A stretch of 22,301 bases of DNA. Origin: Didymodactylos carnosus. Lineage: Eukaryota; Rotifera; Eurotatoria; Philodinida; Philodinidae. Numbering within the stretch: position 1 is the first letter of the stretch; each line of letters begins with the position of its first letter. The DNA is taken from contig CAJNOQ010002872.1 in assembly GCA_905250885.1 (NCBI GenBank), positions 1 through 22,301 on the forward strand, in the 5' to 3' direction. Positions 1 to 8,786 of the stretch are shown one piece after another. A program made the position numbers and the translations under genes. The notes under the pieces are model-generated. The model did not search any database. It had not been told where the DNA came from and saw nothing but the letters and a program-made list of their open reading frames with translations.

Positions 1-87
1 ATCGACTTATACGTAACAAACAACGTAGAATTCAACAGGACTAATGTGAGGATCTCCAGAGGATTTCCAGAGGGTCTCTGGAAAACC
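1..87 (+). repeat. Left terminal inverted repeat (87 bp)
   Basis: It pairs without a visible mismatch with 2042-2128. Identity stops abruptly after base 87 (left continues TTCGGCC, right continues ATAAGTAAA in the same sense), which defines the inner boundary. The outer boundary is cut by the window edge. Confidence 0.93.
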
Positions 88-272
88 TTCGGCCAAAGGC
101 ACAGAGTTTAAAACCTGTTACGCGTGTAGGTTTGACTTCCAAAGTAAAAAAGTTAGTTTCAGTATTTTCCAGTCTGCTTCTTCATTTTTCTTGCTTACAA
201 TATACTGTGACACGTAATTAACATACACGACTAAAAAACTGTTCAAAACAACGAAAAGACAAAAATGCTGTT

Positions 273-1964
273 TTAAGCCCATGAAACTGACTGTGGTATA
301 CGCCTATGAGACTTTACTGTACCAACGCAAAGGTTACTATAAAAAAGCTGAAGCACTTCAGCATAACTTTGTCCATTTGCATAGGCTTCTAGTGCCTTCC
401 AGAATCTTCTTACTAATTTCCGATCGATTTCACTGTTCTCGAAATATTCACGTGATTGATCAATTAAACACAGCAGCATTAGAAAAGTTTAATCTGTTCT
501 TTTACGAACAAACGCCTTCATTGAACACCAAACTGATTCTATCGGATTAAGCTCGCAACGAAATTTTGGACAGTAGATAACTTTCATTTTATACTTGATG
601 CCAAGTTGCTTAAGTTTTGTGCTCTATGAATATGAAGAAAAAAAGAAATTTTGAGCTTCAATTGAGATCTAAAATTTTTTGTTTATTACTGTTTTAAAAG
701 CCGGATGTTGGCTCAACAAATCTCGCAGTTGTGGCAATAAACATCCAGCTGGAACATTGACATTTAGATCTTTTGCCAGTTCTAATAAACCTTTGGTTTT
801 TCCCACATTTGGATCATTTTCAAAATGACAGGGAATCAGCTGCAAATCACCATTTTCATCTGTATACTCAAGGTGACCGATTTTACATTTCGTTCCCATA
901 CCTTTACCGAAATCGCAAACACTGTAATTGACTGCTGTGTGCGTCCTGGCATTATCGACCAGGACCGTGATCTCATGTCCCTGAAAGTCCTCTTTAAATT
1001 CTAATAGCTGTCCGAGTCTTTCGAATTGTTTCACTTGTAAAATAAGCATCTTTACCGAGCTGAATACTGGCAGAGGCTGAATTATCAATATAATTCACGC
1101 CGTGGTTATCTTTCAAAGATTTGAACAAATTAAAATACACTTCGAGGTTCCAGCTGGCGGATCCAGTTAGGAGATTCTCCATTTGAGACGGTATAAAAAG
1201 AATTTTTCTGTGACAAAAAGTATTCCAGAAAGAGTTTTCGTGATTCCACTACATCCTGTCTTTCGTGACCTTCCAAATAAGGTCGCTGTGAATTCGGAAG
1301 AAATTTAGAGCCCCATTTTCGAAGGTCCAGGCGGCAGCTACTTTCGGATCTTATCACGCCGGCAGTCGGATCTTTGGTTTGTCCAGTTAACTCATAGAAT
1401 TTTGAATCAATAAATTGTGCAAGATCTGATAATTTCAACTCAGCTGGTTTCTGTTGACATTTTTGAGTGGCAAAGATTTTTGCAGCCATTTCTAATTCCG
1501 GAAAACCTTCGTAAAAAGTGCTGACATGTTTACCACCCCGATTTTCCATCGCAAAATCTTCTAACGAGCCGTTAACAAAAGTTTCTAACCATTTCTGACA
1601 AGTGACAAGATGATAACAGCCAATACTTCCTAAAAATTCATCACTTTTACCGGTGGGGATCTCAAAGTACTGCAATGTTGCAAATAGCAATGTACTAATC
1701 AATTTTCTTTCACATTTTTCTTTACAATCTGATAATTTCCGCCAAGTCGCCAATATAGGATAAAAATTCAGCATGACTGAGTTCGGTCTTAATAGCAGAA
1801 AAGCTTTCTGGTTCATAATCAGCATCCCTCGATTCGTCTTTCATTTCAACATCGTAATTGTAAGTTTCATCAAGCTTTCTTTCTGACCAACGCTTTGTTA
1901 CCGCCGTCTTAGACTGATTGCTTCTGTGTGAATGGCCAGGCATGTCTAAAGGGGACTTGAACAA
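273..1964 (-). pseudogene. Broken DDE transposase (IS630/Tc1-like superfamily, exact family uncertain)
   Basis: The protein can be followed from 1964 down to 273 through at least three frames. In order: an N-terminal stretch (1964-1722); a region with GGKH and FYEGFPELE, then RLDLRKWG and the signature GHERQDVVESR (1825-1130); NYIDNSASASIQLGKDAYF (about 1100-1040); VDNARTHTA, the second catalytic Asp, and a LRDLLSQHPAF segment (1040-690); CELNPIE with the third acidic residue (537-554); and a basic tail ending in VKSHRRI. It is dead: there are frameshifts near 1760 and 1040, an in-frame TAA at 489-491, and the stretch between GHER and NYIDNSAS is short. That last gap seems to lack the segment that carries the first catalytic Asp in relatives I remember. 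The region 624-689 is probably an intron. The acidic-residue order and the GHER motif make the DDE assignment firm; the named family is not. Confidence 0.85.
624..689 (-). other. Candidate 66-bp spliceosomal intron in the transposase
   Basis: On the minus strand the segment starts GTAATAAAC and ends in a pyrimidine-rich run, TTCATATTCATAG. Removing it joins HPAFKT to STKLKQLG in phase 0 and bypasses two stop codons, giving a continuous reading into the CPKFRCELNPIE motif. The length fits the short intron class of small metazoan genomes. The splice itself is inferred. Confidence 0.5.
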
Positions 1965-2041
1965 ATCTAAAAGTAAAAATTACTGTAATATTAGCGAATT
2001 CAATCACTGAAAGCGCAAGAAATCCGCATTTTTTTACTTAT

Positions 2042-2128
2042 GGTTTTCCAGAGACCCTCTGGAAATCCTCTGGAGATCCTCACATTAGTCCTGTTGAATT
2101 CTACGTTGTTTGTTACGTATAAGTCGAT
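2042..2128 (-). repeat. Right terminal inverted repeat (87 bp)
   Basis: Exact inverted copy of bases 1-87. The sequence after it begins AACAGAACAG. Without the left flank I cannot tell whether those bases are target duplication or further inverted repeat. Confidence 0.93.
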
Positions 2129-2831
2129 AACAGAACAGAAAAAAAGTCAATAATAAATTACTTATTAGGAAATAACTTGAAGGTTATTTCTAGGATTTAA
2201 CCTACGGTTCAAAGAAACCTCAGTTTCTCAGCAACTAAAAGAAATAAAAAAGAGACGATACGTAACTTTGTTCGCTTTGATTCAGTGGTTCAAATGAGGT
2301 ATTATTCAAGTCTCTATCCTTTAACCAGAGAGACTTGATTCTTTTTTCATGAGCATAGGTCACGTTCTGGAACCCTGCGGAAAGAGTAGGAATGTCCAGA
2401 TCACATTATATGTGAATTGTCTCGGAAATAGCTCTTCTTGTTCCTTCTGTGATGCTAATCATAATGGAAAAAACCAGAAGGCAATACAATTTTATGGGAC
2501 TAGAGAAAATCGATTTTATTCGAAAAGCCCACTTTTAGGTGATTTTGAGGCCTTCTCGCATTTTTTCCTTGAAAATTCGCTTCAATAAAAAAAGTAAGAT
2601 GAGATTCGTGATCTCCGTGCTCTGGCGAATCAGAATATGTATAATTTATTTAAAAATAAAGATGTCATTCATTTTTGCCTTGCGTGCACCTTACTACTGT
2701 TTTTCAAACGTTTATTGGCTGCTTCCAAAGTTTAGAATGGCGCGCTAACTCATTACACACTTGTGTTCCTTCTTTTTCCAGATATTCTAACATTGGTTTT
2801 AATTTCTTATTTATTGTTGGAGTTATTAAGA
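2129..2831. other. Intergenic, no supported gene
   Basis: Low-complexity AT-rich DNA between two transposons. The only structure I see is a hairpin at 2306-2338 with a perfect 10-bp stem (TCAAGTCTCT / AGAGACTTGA). The short open frames at 2349-2588 and 2539-2748 have no recognisable motif and look like chance. Confidence 0.6.
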
Positions 2832-2839
2832 CATTCAGG
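2832..2839 (+). repeat. Left 8-bp target-site duplication CATTCAGG
   Basis: Identical to 3224-3231 and directly abutting the inverted-repeat ends of the 384-bp element. Confidence 0.88.
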
Positions 2840-3223
2840 CAAGGGGGAAAAGGCGGATCCGGGATCCCCACGGATCCGCAAAGATCCCCATGGATCCGCC
2901 AAGACTCTCACAAAGATCCCGGCGGATCTGCCAAGATCCTCGCGGATCCGTCTCAATATTCTTCCGCTAAAACAGAACACTCCTGTTCCCAAAACAGAAC
3001 AGCCCGAGTTGCGAAACAGGACAATCATGTTCCGGAAACAGAACACTCCGGTTCTTTTATTGGAAAAATTTCCTGGATAACGGGACAATTATGTTCTGTT
3101 CTGCGAATTCTTTTCCCATAGACAGAACATTTCTGTTTTGCTTGTGGGAACAGAGATTTCTGGGACAGTTCAGTTCAATAAAATTGTATTCGCATGGATC
3201 CCGGATCCGCCTTTTCCCCCTTG
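2840..3223. mobile_element. Non-autonomous hAT-like element (384 bp) with 8-bp target duplication
   Basis: The element starts CAAGGGGGAAAAGGCGGATC and ends with its inverted copy (28 bp, 2840-2867 and 3196-3223). It is flanked on both sides by CATTCAGG (2832-2839 and 3224-3231). An 8-bp target duplication and CA-G-rich termini are the hallmarks of the hAT superfamily. Inside, the left part (about 2854-2950) is a cluster of nine or so GATCC/GATCT motifs spaced roughly 10-25 bp apart. The middle (about 2970-3160) holds several copies of ACAGAACA in both orientations. There is no transposase, so it must have been moved in trans. Short open frames across it are shadows. Confidence 0.88.
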
Positions 3224-3231
3224 CATTCAGG
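3224..3231 (+). repeat. Right 8-bp target-site duplication CATTCAGG
   Basis: Identical to 2832-2839 and directly abutting the other end of the element. Confidence 0.88.
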
Positions 3232-3408
3232 TCTTCAGCAAAAACATGTCCTGAATGCGCGTCTATAAAAGAGATCAGATCGCTAGGAAAAACAATGGAT
3301 AGATACCGACTTAAACTACTGCCCTGAGGCAGTTCTATGTTAAAAGACATTTAAAAAGATGGCTAGATAACATATACAAATCTGACCTTATTTTTTCTCT
3401 TTTTTAGA

Positions 3409-4136
3409 ATGATGTGTTTTACTGGAACAACCTCAGAAGAAGAAAAAAAGATGAAACGGGTTACCTTTCAGCAAAAACGTGTAAAAAATAAAATTAAAAG
3501 ATACGAATCATTACTGCTGAAATGGTTGAATTTTATTGAATAAATGTAATTTTTTTCTTTTTGTTTACTTTAAAGCTCGCCGATAAAACAAACAAAATTA
3601 GGAGTTATGTCGAAAACATGAAAACTAAACCTGCAGAAAAATTAAAATGGATTCCTATGGATGCTGCCAACGGTATTTCTGATTTTCCAAAAATGAATTT
3701 CAATGATTTACAAGAGTTGACACTCGGACTGTATCAAGTTAAACAGGCCCGTTCTTATACGACCGGACATGTTTCTTCTGATGGATCGTTCATGGTTAAA
3801 GTTACGAACGAGCGTCGAGATCTGACTCGAGCTCAGATTCAGTCAAGGCATAAAAATGAAACAAAATATGACGTCTATGTGCCATACAACAAGAAAAATC
3901 TATCAGGTTGGTATTGCACGTGCCCCAATGGTTCTAGGGTGGTGGGCTGTTGTGCACATATTGGATCAATGATTTATTACTTCGCATATGCCAGATATAA
4001 TCCAGAACAATTACAGCAGAGAGTATCCGATTATTATAATAGCATAACAGATGCTCAAGACTATTCAGAATTGTCGGATACTGATTCAGAGGATAGTGAT
4101 GATGATAATTCCAGTATACTTTATTCATTGATTTGA
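3409..4136 (+). pseudogene. SWIM zinc-finger protein fragment, probably the C-terminal part of a DDE_Tnp_4-type transposase
   Basis: The main open frame runs from about 3576 to 4136. Its core reads LTLGLYQVKQARSY, then IQSRHKN, then WYCTCPNGSRVVGCCAHIGS, a CxCx(n)CxH arrangement that fits a SWIM zinc finger. It ends in an acidic Ser/Asp-rich tail. I remember the same order (LGxYQxKxAxSY, QSRH, CxCxxGxRxVGxCaHi) downstream of DDE_Tnp_4 nuclease domains in invertebrate transposases, but no nuclease domain is visible here. There is no ATG at the start of the open frame. A possible short upstream exon (3409-3480, starting ATGATG) could join it in phase 0 across a 95-bp candidate intron (3481-3575, GTAAAA...TTAAAG). 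It is probably a remnant; a domesticated SWIM-only gene cannot be excluded. Confidence 0.6.
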
Positions 4137-4240
4137 TCTGATTGAGTCATTTTTAGCGAACTTTCGACTATGCTGTCGCGTTTTTATTACTAACCAATTA
4201 AGCATCGATTTTTTCTCTCACTATATAATTTGTGTAAATA

Positions 4241-5589
4241 ATGAAACGGACTAAAAAAATAGTGAAACCTGAAGAAAAAACAAAAGAAAAACCTACTCAG
4301 ACCCTGCAAATCGAGCTCTTCGTGCCGTCTGGGATCAGCACTGCTGCTGTAGTGACTAATAGATCTGCCTCAAACTGCTTCAGGTGAAAAGAGAATTCAA
4401 AAAGATCTGTATTTACAGTATTTAACATCGAAATTTGATATAAGTCAATTACAAACAGAACAGCAAAAAGATGGACATGTCAAAAAGGAGATAGAAGAAT
4501 TAAATAAAGATCTGAATAACGTCGATTTTGTGTTTAAAGGAGGAGTATTATATAAATTGGTTCAAACAACACATTCTACACGTAAAAAACAACCCCCATA
4601 TATTCCAGCAACAATGATTACACATTTATTACAAGCGTGTCATGACGATCCGATTGCCGGCCATTTTGGCGTTGCTCGTACATATTTTAAACTAAAAAAC
4701 GACTACTGGTGGCCGAGTATGAAAATCATCTGTACAAAAATATATAAAATCATGTCCTAAATGCCGGTAATTCAATATCAGTCAGCAAAAGAAACCAGGA
4801 CTTTTGAAACCAGTTAAGCCACCAGATGGACCCTTTCAAATGATTGCAATCGATTACGTTGGACCGTTACCACGTACACCATCTGAAATGTCTTGGTCAT
4901 TACTGACATGTTTACACGTTGGGTCACTGCGCTGGCTCTCCCGAGTTGCACAGCGCAGGTGAATGCAAAAATATTTTTTAAGCATTATATCTATCGTTAT
5001 GGAGTTCCAATATCCATTCTTTCAGAAAACGGATCTCACTTTCACAATCATCTTCTTCAATCACTAGAATATAAAATTGGTATAAATCATATATTTTCGG
5101 TCCCATATCATCCTCAACATTCTGAACATAATAATTGGAACGAGTACCTCGACGCAGTTCTCTTTGCCTATAACACCGGCACTCATTCAACAACCAAATT
5201 TCCTGCCGTTCGGCAGAAAGCCAGGATTGCCGACCGACCTCTCTCAATCGGATCTGACTTTTCTCAAACCGACTGATTATGTAGTTCAAATAAACAAATC
5301 ATTGAAATTATACCATACATTTGCACATGAAAACATTTTGAAACAACAGCGTTTATCTAAATCTACGTATGGTCACAATCGTCAAGACCCACATTATTCT
5401 GTTGGAGATCCTGTGCTCATTAGAGAGCAAGGGTCACGTACGAAGCTGGAACCACGTTTTCATCCAGTTTCAAAACTAATTGTCAAAGTTCTTCATCCTA
5501 CTTATTTAGCTAAAGATCAAGAAACGCAACAAGAACATCACATTCATGTCAATGACCTCCGTCCTATGATGGACGTCAAATTAAATTAA
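4241..5589 (+). pseudogene. Ty3/Gypsy-like integrase region of a decayed LTR retroelement
   Basis: Pieces of one polyprotein 3' end lie in order. The RNase H-integrase linker (4241-4385) contains VVTNRS. The zinc-binding N-terminus (4356-4760) contains [20 protein letters not shown] and YWWPSM, followed by the CPKC pair at about 4754-4768. The catalytic core (about 4810-5280) contains AIDYVGPLPRTP, MFTRWVTALALPSCTAQV and HYIYRYGVPISILS. The C-terminal part (5164-5589) contains GDPVLIREQGSRTKLEPRFHP and ends VNDLRPMMDVKLN. It is non-functional: a frameshift near 4385, a stop soon after CPKC, a frameshift near 4890, a D-to-E change in the usual SDNG motif (here SENG), and a deletion after YHPQ that removes the segment with the third catalytic Glu. 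No gag, protease or reverse transcriptase is present, so the element is truncated at its 5' side. Confidence 0.85.
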
Positions 5590-5972
5590 TCTCAATGAGC
5601 GTTTTTTTTTAGAATTGTTCATTGAAATTTTCCATTTACTTTGTTTATTTGGTTTTAAAAATGTTTTTATTATGTGAATTACTGCCAATGAAGTGAAAGT
5701 TGCCAATTAATTTGGATATGGAAGCATTAGAGACTTTGTTTGTAGACCCGGCCGGACTGTATGCAAATTTATGACCTGAGTTATGAATATTGAGTGACTG
5801 AAGGAACTCGTCACTTGGCTGACGTGTAAACTGAATCGAAAATTGCGGTTGGATCTCTCTATTTTTTAGCGAGATCCAGATAAGATAGGATTCCGCCCCT
5901 TTAAGGCAGAGTCTAATCATTTCCTCCTAAACGATTATTTACATCAGGTTTTTTTTGTTTATGTTTAGGAAA
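5590..5972. other. Spacer between the integrase remnant and the exonuclease-like ORF
   Basis: About 380 bp with no convincing gene. The minus-strand open frame at 5645-5920 shows no motif I know. The segment ends with TTTATGTTTAG just before the ATG at 5973, which would make a usable 3' splice site, so part of it may once have been an intron or leader. Confidence 0.4.
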
Positions 5973-7271
5973 ATGCCATATAATTATATCTTCGCACTAT
6001 CGCCCTCCTACGATTCTTTCCAACCTCCAGAACATCTTATAACTAAACAAAACGTGTATGGAGACGAAATAAAGCCAAGAAAAATTGTAATGAACAATTA
6101 AGAAGTACAATGAATTTATTTATCATTAACCTATCATTATTGCAAGTCAACTTCGTTAATTATGCTACAACATCAGAAGAACTAAATTACTTGGTACATG
6201 TCACAGAACAGGCGTCGTCTTTTACAATCGATACCAAATCAACACGTCGACCATATTTAGCTAATTTACCATCCTTAATACAAGTCCAAGCCAATAGTAA
6301 TGACGATGAATATAATGAAAACGAAATAACAACAACTCAACTATTAATCTCATTCGACTGTGTTTATTTACCATCATCAACTTCATTCTCATTTGTTTCT
6401 GTCAAAAAAATATGGGAAAATATTCTTCGTCGACACGAACACTTTCACGCATGAGGAGATCAAATGGATCAATTGCGTCAGTTTTTGTGTTATCAAATGT
6501 TTACAAATCAACAACTTCCAAGCTCCGACCCAGATACAGACCAAAATGTTCAACATTATTATTCGCGTTGGTTAGTAGGTAGGATCTCACCTTTAAGGAG
6601 AGACCGAATTTAGCTACAATTGACGACGATCAATTCATACACCAGCCGATATTTATTTCGAACCGGTAAGTTTACAAAAAGCTGTTGCTAAATTTGTTCT
6701 TAGATAAACAATGGCAGCTTAGCAAATGGAATGCTGGTTTGGATAAACGTTTAAAAGCGTATATTAATCCACAATTAACTTGAGATGCATTAGACAACAA
6801 CAATTCCGGTCAATTATATCGTCGACGACAAATGGTAATTTATGCATCTTATGAATGTGTGGTGTTACTCGTTTATATTTTCACATGAAACGATCTACAC
6901 GATCATTAGCACAACATCAACCGCCATTATCACCACCTCATCTCGAACCATGGTCGCCTTCTCAACAGGCATTATCACTTCATCCATCATCGCCACGACC
7001 GATCTCACCACAGCCTACACCCAACGTACTCACAGCACCTTCTAGGGCGTCTTCTCATTCATCTAATTATTGGCAAAATCGTAGAGCACACATCCGAAGA
7101 AAGAAACAACGATATTTGTACTCAGTCACTGATATCCTACATCAAAATTATGCATTACTGGCCGTCGATCGTCATTTACGCGAACGTCATATACGATTTA
7201 CTCATGTCAAGGATAAAACCGAAAACGAACATCGTTGGCTTTGCCGATTCATCAGATCGTCGTATTATTAG
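5973..7271 (+). pseudogene. Decayed ORF resembling a DEDD 3'-5' exonuclease, next to a Gypsy-like integrase
   Basis: The reading starts at ATG 5973 (MPYNYIFALSPSYD, stop at 6101), resumes at about 6146 with FVNYATTSEELNYLV, then FTIDTKS (6221-6241), PSLIQVQ, and a hydrophobic strand. It continues through HFHA-stop-GDQMDQLRQF and KQWQLSKWNAGLDKRLKAY (about 6700-6765) to YASYEC (6841-6858). This order (DxE, hydrophobic strand, WGD-type segment, YAxxD) matches DEDD exonucleases. Here the motifs are damaged: DTE reads DTK, the Trp of WGD is TGA (6452-6454), and the last Asp reads Glu. A Ser/Pro-rich linker and a basic region (NRRAHIRRKKQRY, about 7076-7118) follow. I recall bdelloid proteins with this N-terminal, exonuclease-like and basic C-terminal order, but not a described function. 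It lies 384 bp downstream of the integrase in the same orientation. Confidence 0.5.
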
Positions 7272-7701
7272 CGAAGATTATTTTGTATCATTTTTCGTTT
7301 TATAACGTTTTTTTTCTTTTTATTCGTGTTTTTCCTATTCGTATTCTATTTGTTTATCATATTTCTCTGTGTTTTCCTTAACAATCAAAAAAAATAAAAT
7401 AACCCCCCCCCCCAAAAAAAACAAATTATTTCTTTCTCGTTCATACTTTATATTTATTCGTTAATACTTTATGTTTATTGACCTTATTTTTTCGGATAGA
7501 TGTTACATCCTTTTTCGGTTGTCAGAGCATAAGCCTCGATTCTCATTTTTCTATCTCTTTGTGTATTAGCCGCGTGATTTTTTCTTCTTTCGTACATGTA
7601 CTGTCCAGTTTTCCTTTTTCTATATATGATTTTCTTTTTCGCGTCAGTCTAGTTTTGTACAGTGCTAGATATACAGATCTGTCATACACATTTTGTTTTC
7701 A
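7272..7701. other. T-rich tail of the retroelement region, with a C11-A8 homopolymer
   Basis: Strongly T-rich on the plus strand with no supported coding sequence; the open frame at 7478-7744 overlaps the end of the GST pseudogene and shows no motif. Bases 7403-7421 are eleven C followed by eight A. This stretch could contain the remains of a 3' LTR, but no matching 5' copy is visible in the window. Confidence 0.4.
7403..7421. repeat. Homopolymer tract C11 then A8
   Basis: An isolated run of eleven C in an otherwise AT-rich stretch, followed directly by eight A. Its length may be uncertain because such runs are prone to sequencing error. Confidence 0.8.
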
Positions 7702-8151
7702 TTATTCAATGAAGTACACTTCAGGGAAAACTAAAAAGTTTTGAAATTGTTGAGGTAAATCTTTTGTCAAAAATTCTTGTTTACTGGTTTCTCGCTTTTC
7801 TGGATCTTGTACATGCAATACTTTAATTATGAATTATTACCACAAATCCATCATTGTATCAGCAATAGAATCAACTTGAGCCTGTTGTAAATTTGTTTTT
7901 CCAGCAAGATCAAATTCTTTTGCCAAATAGCGTGCGATTGTTAACGATTGAGGTAATTTGAACGGTTTCTCTTGATATTGGTTAGAAATAATTTCTAAAA
8001 CTGGCATCTGTTCTAATGGCATTTCATGTTTATGATGTACTTTGAATTCATCATGACTATATCGGATGTCGTCAAAGGGCTGACTAGTGAAAATAAGAAT
8101 GATTTCTGCACGTCCACGTGTATCAAAATAATATAATTTATATTTCGACAT
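7702..8151 (-). pseudogene. Sigma-type glutathione S-transferase pseudogene, truncated
   Basis: From ATG 8151 the protein begins MSKYKLYYFDTRGRAE, the thioredoxin-fold start of sigma-class GSTs with the catalytic Tyr. It continues EQMPVLEI and LPQSLTIARYLAKEFDLAG, which hold the cis-Pro and the glutathione-binding QS pair. After MMDLW come two adjacent stops (TAA TAA). The same frame then continues KVLHVQDPEKRE and KDLPQQFQNF, the expected start of the C-terminal helical domain, before ending at 7702. About 145 codons remain of the usual 200 or so. One residue also seems lost at AEIILIF, where AEIIRL is usual. An intron is an unlikely explanation for the stops, because the reading stays in frame through them. 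Confidence 0.85.
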
Positions 8152-8171
8152 CTTTTTTCTTTTTATAGGCA

Positions 8172-8387
8172 ACGAATCTTGTGCAGCTGTTTATCTTCAA
8201 CTGTGTTCTGCGATGGATGAAGAAATGGAGAGAAAAGGAGTATTTTTACAGAAAGGTTAAATAATTATATATCCACTTTTACCTACCCCAAATGATGAGC
8301 AAATTATAAACATAAGTTGTAAATTAAATCTAACAAATCCACGTTTTTTAAAGTCTTAAAACTGATAAATGTATTTTAAGAAGATAA
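8172..8387. other. Short spacer, possible exon remnant
   Basis: TTTTTTCTTTTTATAG at about 8151-8170 would make a 3' splice site and is followed by an open stretch (NESCAAVYLQLC and onward to a stop near 8262). I see no family resemblance, so this may be chance. Confidence 0.2.
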
Positions 8388-8786
8388 TTGTTAGATGGAA
8401 TATTTCAATGTGAAGATAATTCAGATGAAACATTGTACGCAATGTACCGAGTTAATCAATATCTTCGAGATGACGAGTTGTTGCTTCCTTCTAAATTTAC
8501 TTCATACGTTGATTTTCATGAATATTGTAATGGCTTTACACACGAATATTACTTTTTGAAAAATGAAACAGATAAAACTGATTGTAATGAATTATGTCTT
8601 ACAGATTATACATTATGTGATGGTGTTTGGAATTGTTTAGATGGACGTGATGAGTTAGACTGTCCAAATAGAATAGTTGAATCATCCATAAAAAGTGATA
8701 TAGCGGGATGTGAAATAAATGAACATTATTGTTTCAAACTGAACTTGAAAGGTATTCTTGATTTGACTTGTGTACCGAATGAATAA
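8388..8786 (+). pseudogene. LDL-receptor class A repeat fragment
   Basis: The open frame starts inside an LDLa module (LDGIFQCEDNSDE). It carries one recognisable Ca-binding half-module, LCDGVWNCLDGRDELDC, and ends in a further Cys-containing piece closing with TCVPNE. LDLa modules normally have six Cys and the acidic SDE cluster; the first module here lacks its N-terminal half. There is no signal peptide or membrane anchor, and the start codon offered by the frame is TTG. It could be an internal exon, since TTGTTAG just before 8395 is a possible acceptor. However, no partner exons are visible on either side, so I read it as a fragment of a larger secreted or receptor gene. Confidence 0.6.

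Larger units (their letters stand above)
1..2128 (-). mobile_element. DDE transposon with 87-bp perfect terminal inverted repeats
   Basis: Bases 1-87 are, by eye, an exact reverse complement of bases 2042-2128. The repeats enclose a single broken transposase on the minus strand, the layout of a cut-and-paste DNA transposon about 2.1 kb long. The window starts at the first base of the left repeat, so the true outer end and any target-site duplication on the left cannot be seen, and the inverted repeats may be longer than 87 bp. The inner part of each repeat contains a small motif set, TCCAGAG twice in direct orientation followed by CTCTGGA, which could serve as a transposase-binding site. Identical repeats around a dead transposase suggest recent movement driven in trans, or sequence homogenisation. 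Confidence 0.9.

Noticed and set aside
281..550. Plus-strand open frame opposite the transposase C-terminus
   Set aside because: It is the antisense of the clearly recognisable ELNPIE and VKSHRRI segments.
2281..2300. GGTTCAAAT resembling a tRNA T-arm
   Set aside because: No acceptor stem, D-arm or anticodon arm can be built around it; the same holds for the similar sequence near 21519.
2675..3350. Several open frames on both strands across the 384-bp hAT-like element
   Set aside because: They run through inverted repeats and repeated GATCC motifs; the open reading is produced by the repeat, not by coding.
5645..5920. Minus-strand 91-codon frame between integrase and exonuclease-like ORF
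   Set aside because: No domain, no start context, and it lies in the spacer of a plus-strand retroelement.
6087..6146. Possible 60-bp intron (GTAATG...GCAAG) at the start of the exonuclease-like ORF
   Set aside because: Splicing there would not restore the frame that encodes FVNYATTSEE; a frameshift explains the break better.
7807..7843. GT...AG intron removing the two stops in the GST pseudogene
   Set aside because: It would be about 35 bp, too short to splice, and coding homology continues in frame through it.
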